Part shown: positions 61,701-64,000 of the stretch, in pieces
Layout of the letters: every line of letters starts with the position of its first letter
How positions within the stretch are numbered: the first letter of the stretch is position 1
DNA from: Salinimicrobium profundisediminis
GTDB lineage: Bacteria; Bacteroidota; Bacteroidia; Flavobacteriales; Flavobacteriaceae
Direction: 5' to 3'
NCBI RefSeq assembly: GCF_026241755.1
Contig: NZ_JAPJDA010000005.1
Coordinates: 62,001-126,000, forward strand
DNA: 64,000 nt
Translations under genes and position numbers: made by a program
Notes under the pieces: model-generated
The model's input: only the letters and a program-made list of their open reading frames with translations
Database searches by the model: none
Told to the model about the DNA's origin: nothing

Positions 61701-62052
61701 AGGGATGCTGGTCTGAGGTGTGATTAATTACCAGCTCGGTGATGATCTTTAATCCCCGTTCATGGGCTTCATCTATCAATTTTTTGAAAGTATCAAGATC
61801 TCCGTAAGAAGGATTGATACTGTAATAATCGGCTATGTCATAACCATCGTCCCTAAGGGGGGAAGGATAGAAGGGTAACAGCCATATTGCGGTGACCCCC
61901 AGGTCTTCCAGGTAGTCCAGCTTTTGCAGGAGACCTTCAAAATCTCCTATTCCATCACCATTGCTATCAAAAAAAGCTTTAATGTGCAGTTCGTAAATAA
62001 TAGCATCTTTATACCAGGTTTCCTGATCGCTCGCTTGCAGTGGTTTGATCAT
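58753..62052 (-). CDS. treS: Trehalose synthase fused to maltokinase
   Basis: 1099 residues, two enzymes in one chain. N-terminal GH13 domain (about 1-550): YELHIKAFFDSNGDGIGDFEG, GYDIADYYSINPSYG, ITELVINHTSDQHPWF and GFRLDAVPYLF with the nucleophile Asp; it isomerises trehalose to maltose. C-terminal kinase domain (about 570-1099): CHGDYHLGQVLWTGKDFVIIDFEGEP-like motif (HGDYHLGQVLW), the phosphotransfer site, which makes maltose-1-phosphate with ATP. The fused TreS-Mak (Pep2) form supplies the GlgE substrate directly. Middle gene of the operon: glgE ends 14 bases before its ATG and glgB starts 3 bases after its stop. Confidence 0.95.
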   Translation of the reverse strand: MIKPLQASDQETWYKDAIIYELHIKAFFDSNGDGIGDFEGLLQKLDYLEDLGVTAIWLLPFYPSPLRDDGYDIADYYSINPSYGDLDTFKKLIDEAHERGLKIITELVINHTSDQHPWFQKARHAPVGSPERDYYVWTDDPTKYKDTRIIFTDTEPSNWTWDPVAQQYFWHRFFSHQPDLNFDNPKVQQEVFDVLDFWFDLGVDGFRLDAVPYLFEREGTNCENLPETHEFLQKLRAHVDNKYENKLLLAEANMWPEDSAAYFGEGNECHMNYHFPIMPRMFMSVKMEDRYPIMDIIDQTPEIPENCQWAIFLRNHDELTLEMVTDEERDYMYKVYTKDPQAKINVGIRHRLAPLLENNRNKIELMNVLLFSLPGTPVIYYGDEIGMGDNYYLGDRDGVRTPMQWSSDRNAGFSHANPHKLYLPVIIDPAYKYESINVETEQMNSSSLLWWMKRIISMRKKYKAFGRGDINFLSPSNAKIIAYTRTFEDEDILVLGNLSRFPQAAELDLEAYEGYIPVEVFSHNKFPRITEHPYLFTMAPHGYYWFQLQKEEGHVAQSETPALSIDNWEQLLNNKTKTKLEQNILPGYLNTCRWFGGKSRVIQSISVVNKVDIPVKDIPSTLITIEVSYNDGLPEVYQLPLSFMSETLEDAYKDIPGKGIIAKLKIDGEEGYLFDSVYSENFRNVLFRNIKKGRKLNSGRGNLVFYHSEDQFDAEAEKVNSKILNAEQSNTSLIFDNRYFLKLYRKLDNTINPDLEITRYLTEKTEYKNSPRFVGAIEYKPDPKNIIVLGMMQDLVPNQGDAWDYTKDALNRFFDRVLTLPKDQEYEPIAHTLSPLSYQDLSENMKELLGAVFPERMFLLGQRTAEMHKALAANPMEVDFEPEPFSLHYQRSLFSSLQSLTRNAFQNLQKSIKTLPKHIQEEAQEVLDMKAEVLSTFKKVYDHKIPIMKIRTHGDYHLGQVLWTGKDFVIIDFEGEPARSFSERRLKRSPLRDVAGMVRSFHYAAYSSIMESEIDDHNKEGELDTWADSWYYVVTKIFLEGYYEHVGENDFIPPDKDDTEILMQIFLLEKAIYEMNYELNNRPDWVLIPLRGIKSCIKQ

Positions 62053-62066
62053 TGGTTATATCTTTT

Positions 62067-64000
62067 TTACTGTATTGGTTTCTTAGTTTCAACTTTTAAA
62101 ATATGTGCGGGAATGGCCCTTGGGTGCAGCTCTACATAATTCCATGCATCCTGCCATATATAACTGGCTCCTGTTAATAGGTCTTTCACCGAATAGGAGT
62201 CATGATCGCCAATTTCCAGCCTTTCGAGAGGAACTTCTACCCAGCCAGATTGTGTATGGTGAGGGTCGAGATTGACTACAATGATCAATTTGTTGTTACC
62301 ATCTTTATCAACCTTTGAATAAGAGATCAATTGATCATTATCTGTTTTACAGAATTCTATATTCCAGGTGGTTTGCAGTGCTTCGTTCTCATTTCTTATT
62401 CTGTTCAGGATACTAATCATCTCCTTGATACGGGTGTTCCGGTGCCAGTCCCAATGGTAGATCTGGTATTTTTCGGAATGAACATATTCTTCTTTTCCGG
62501 GGTAGGGCTCATTAAGACCGAATTCAAAGACGGGGCCGTAGAGACCGTAATTAGAAGACATTGTTGCTGCCAGGATCAATCTTATAAGGAAAGAAGGCTC
62601 CTCTTTGTGCTCCAGGGAAATAGGAAGAATATCAGGCGTGTTGGGCCAGAAATTGGGCCGGTAATATTCCCGTACTTCCGTTTTAGTTAGTTCGGTGAGA
62701 TATTCCTCAAATTCTTCTTTTGTATTTCTCCAGGTGAAATAAGTATAAGACTGGTTAAAGCCTATTTTTGCCAGTTCTTCCATAACTCTGGGCCGTGTAA
62801 AAGCTTCGGCCAGAAAAATTATTCCCTCGTGGTCTTTGTTGATTTCACTTATGCACCATTCCCAGAAAGGAAAGGTCTTGGTGTGCGGATTATCAACTCT
62901 AAATACCGTAACCCCTTTATCAATCCAGAATTCTACAATACTTTTTAATTCATCCCAAAGGTTCTCCCAGTCTGCTGTTTCGAAATTTACCGGTAGTACA
63001 TCCTGGTATTTCTTCGGCGGATTTTCGGCATATTGTACTGTACCATCAGGCCTCCATTTAAACCATTGTGGGTGATCTTTAACATAAGGATGGTCTGGGG
63101 AACACTGTATAGCAAAATCTAGTGCTATTTCAATCCCCATATCTTTAGCCTTTTTTACCAGTCGGGTAAAATCTTCCATAGTTCCCAATTCGGGATGAAT
63201 GGCTTTATGACCACCTTCTTTGGCTCCAATAGCCCAGGGTGAGCCGGGATCTCCTTCCTCGGCTTCCGTAGCATTATTAAGGCCTTTACGGTGGCTGCGT
63301 CCTATTGGGTGGATTGGCGGAAAATAGATAGTGTCAAATCCCATTTTTGACACCTCAGGAAGTATGTTCTCACAATCCCTGAAAGTTCCGTGCTTACCTT
63401 TTTCGGGAGATGCCGATCTTGGAAAGAATTCATACCATGCGCTAAAGAGGGCTTTTTTTCTTTCTACTCTGACCTCCAAAGTTTTGTCGTATGGAAAAGC
63501 TTTGTCGCGATCTCTTGATTCATACATTGCTTTTGAAGCTGAGTCGCTTAAAGCTTCAGAAACCGCTCTTTGCCCATGCTCTTCATCCCGCAAGAGCTCA
63601 ATCCATTCTTTCAGCTTCTTTTTATTGGGTGAAGAGGCGCGGGGAAGGGCTTCTTCCATAAGTTCGGCTCCTATAAGTAACTCAGTTTTTAAATTTTGAT
63701 TGGCGGCGGCTTTTTTCTTAAGGCCATCCTGCCAGGTTAAAAAATGATCTACCCATGATTCTATGGTATATTCATAATCTCCGGTCTCTCCCAAAGCAAA
63801 GGTTGAGCTCCAATGGTCGTTGCCTTCAAAGATCATTGGCTGTTCCTGCCATTTTTTCTCACGACCCCGACCTTTCTTTTTCTTGCGAAAAAGAAGTACA
63901 GCATCCACCTTGTCATGACCATCTCCAAAGATGTCGGCTTCAATTTTTATGTCTTCGTCTACAACTCTTTTTATAGGGTACTTTCCACAGTCAATTTGGG
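62067..64000 (-). CDS. glgE: Maltosyltransferase GlgE, N-terminus beyond the right edge
   Basis: GH13_3 enzyme that adds maltosyl units from maltose-1-phosphate to the non-reducing end of alpha-glucan. The frame runs on unbroken past the apparent start at 63908 (a GTG) to the window end: the residues there read YPIKRVVDEDIKIEADIFGD, the normal GlgE N-terminus, so the start lies outside. Catalytic nucleophile Asp in VFRVDNPHTKTFPFWEW, acid Glu in FLAEAFTRPRVME, and an N-terminal domain with the helical insertion at about 63500-63700. The end is intact at 62067. Promoter is outside the window. First gene of the operon with treS-mak and glgB. Confidence 0.95.
   Translation of the reverse strand, partial: QIDCGKYPIKRVVDEDIKIEADIFGDGHDKVDAVLLFRKKKKGRGREKKWQEQPMIFEGNDHWSSTFALGETGDYEYTIESWVDHFLTWQDGLKKKAAANQNLKTELLIGAELMEEALPRASSPNKKKLKEWIELLRDEEHGQRAVSEALSDSASKAMYESRDRDKAFPYDKTLEVRVERKKALFSAWYEFFPRSASPEKGKHGTFRDCENILPEVSKMGFDTIYFPPIHPIGRSHRKGLNNATEAEEGDPGSPWAIGAKEGGHKAIHPELGTMEDFTRLVKKAKDMGIEIALDFAIQCSPDHPYVKDHPQWFKWRPDGTVQYAENPPKKYQDVLPVNFETADWENLWDELKSIVEFWIDKGVTVFRVDNPHTKTFPFWEWCISEINKDHEGIIFLAEAFTRPRVMEELAKIGFNQSYTYFTWRNTKEEFEEYLTELTKTEVREYYRPNFWPNTPDILPISLEHKEEPSFLIRLILAATMSSNYGLYGPVFEFGLNEPYPGKEEYVHSEKYQIYHWDWHRNTRIKEMISILNRIRNENEALQTTWNIEFCKTDNDQLISYSKVDKDGNNKLIIVVNLDPHHTQSGWVEVPLERLEIGDHDSYSVKDLLTGASYIWQDAWNYVELHPRAIPAHILKVETKKPIQ

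Noticed and set aside
63905-63908. GTG at 63908 as the glgE start
   Set aside because: The same frame stays open to the window end and reads as the normal GlgE N-terminal region, so this is an internal codon.
1-64000. CRISPR array, insertion sequence, prophage, tRNA or rRNA
   Set aside because: I saw no regularly spaced direct repeats, transposase or integrase genes, tRNA T-loop patterns or rRNA-like stretches. A cmsearch and tRNAscan run would settle the RNA part.

Overview
The window is chromosomal DNA from a member of the Flavobacteriia (Bacteroidota), most likely a marine or salt-tolerant Flavobacteriaceae of the Gramella/Salegentibacter type. This is inferred from the protein flavour (GyrA, PBP1A, PgpH, the RimK-like ligase, FUSC), A+T-rich leaders without clear Shine-Dalgarno sites, several promoters of the Bacteroidota type (TTG, about 19-21 bases, TAnnTTTG) and many proteins known mainly from this class. 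I see no rRNA, tRNA, CRISPR array, insertion sequence, phage or integration module. Gene density is high, and most of the window is ordinary core and housekeeping sequence.

Layout. 1-8.6 kb: 5'-truncated gyrA, a secreted TPR protein, a minus-strand thiolase plus NlpC/P60-like pair, the membrane HD phosphodiesterase pgpH, a GreA/B-like factor and a conserved small protein. 8.8-11 kb: aldehyde dehydrogenase, Nudix hydrolase, acyl-CoA thioesterase. 11-17.6 kb: MscS channel, DUF3817 protein, galE, a tiny YqaE/Pmp3 membrane protein, a DEAD-box helicase, a CDF metal exporter, a VTT/DedA protein and a conserved hypothetical. 17.8-26 kb: SDR, alpha/beta hydrolase, DJ-1/PfpI protein, FUSC membrane protein, the cysteine synthesis pair epsC-cysM, a secreted protein and a Crp/Fnr regulator. 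26-38 kb: SF2 helicase, PBP1A, SdiA-regulated-like protein with a TVP38 protein, a dipeptidase, a small membrane protein, GNAT, S9 peptidase and two small membrane proteins. 38-48 kb: ABC exporter, 2'-5' RNA ligase-like protein, an outer-membrane barrel-BCCT transporter-universal stress protein run, an M50-like protease and a CPA2 cation/proton antiporter. 48-55.7 kb: formate-THF ligase, a three-gene amidoligase cassette (RimK-like ATP-grasp, GCS2 carboxylate-amine ligase, N-formylglutamate-amidohydrolase-like), OsmC, an AraC regulator and a secreted two-repeat protein. 55.7-64 kb: the minus-strand operon glgE-treS/mak-glgB, the GlgE route from trehalose to alpha-glucan; glgE runs off the right edge.

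How the genes fit together. Osmotic and envelope adaptation recurs: MscS channel, barrel plus BCCT osmolyte uptake plus UspA, CPA2 antiporter, and trehalose/alpha-glucan metabolism. Cysteine synthesis (epsC-cysM) and one-carbon metabolism (fhs) are single steps of core metabolism. The amidoligase cassette is the best candidate for an uncharacterised pathway: two ATP-dependent amide-forming enzymes in overlapping frames, then an amidohydrolase that could trim or recycle the product.

Other points for a second look: a palindromic repeat (TCAAAAATGNCATTTTTGA) scattered through intergenic DNA and into coding sequence; an NlpC/P60 protein whose catalytic cysteine codon is an alanine codon; and a glycogen branching enzyme carrying a roughly 366-residue lysine/alanine-rich N-terminal extension with an internal duplication.
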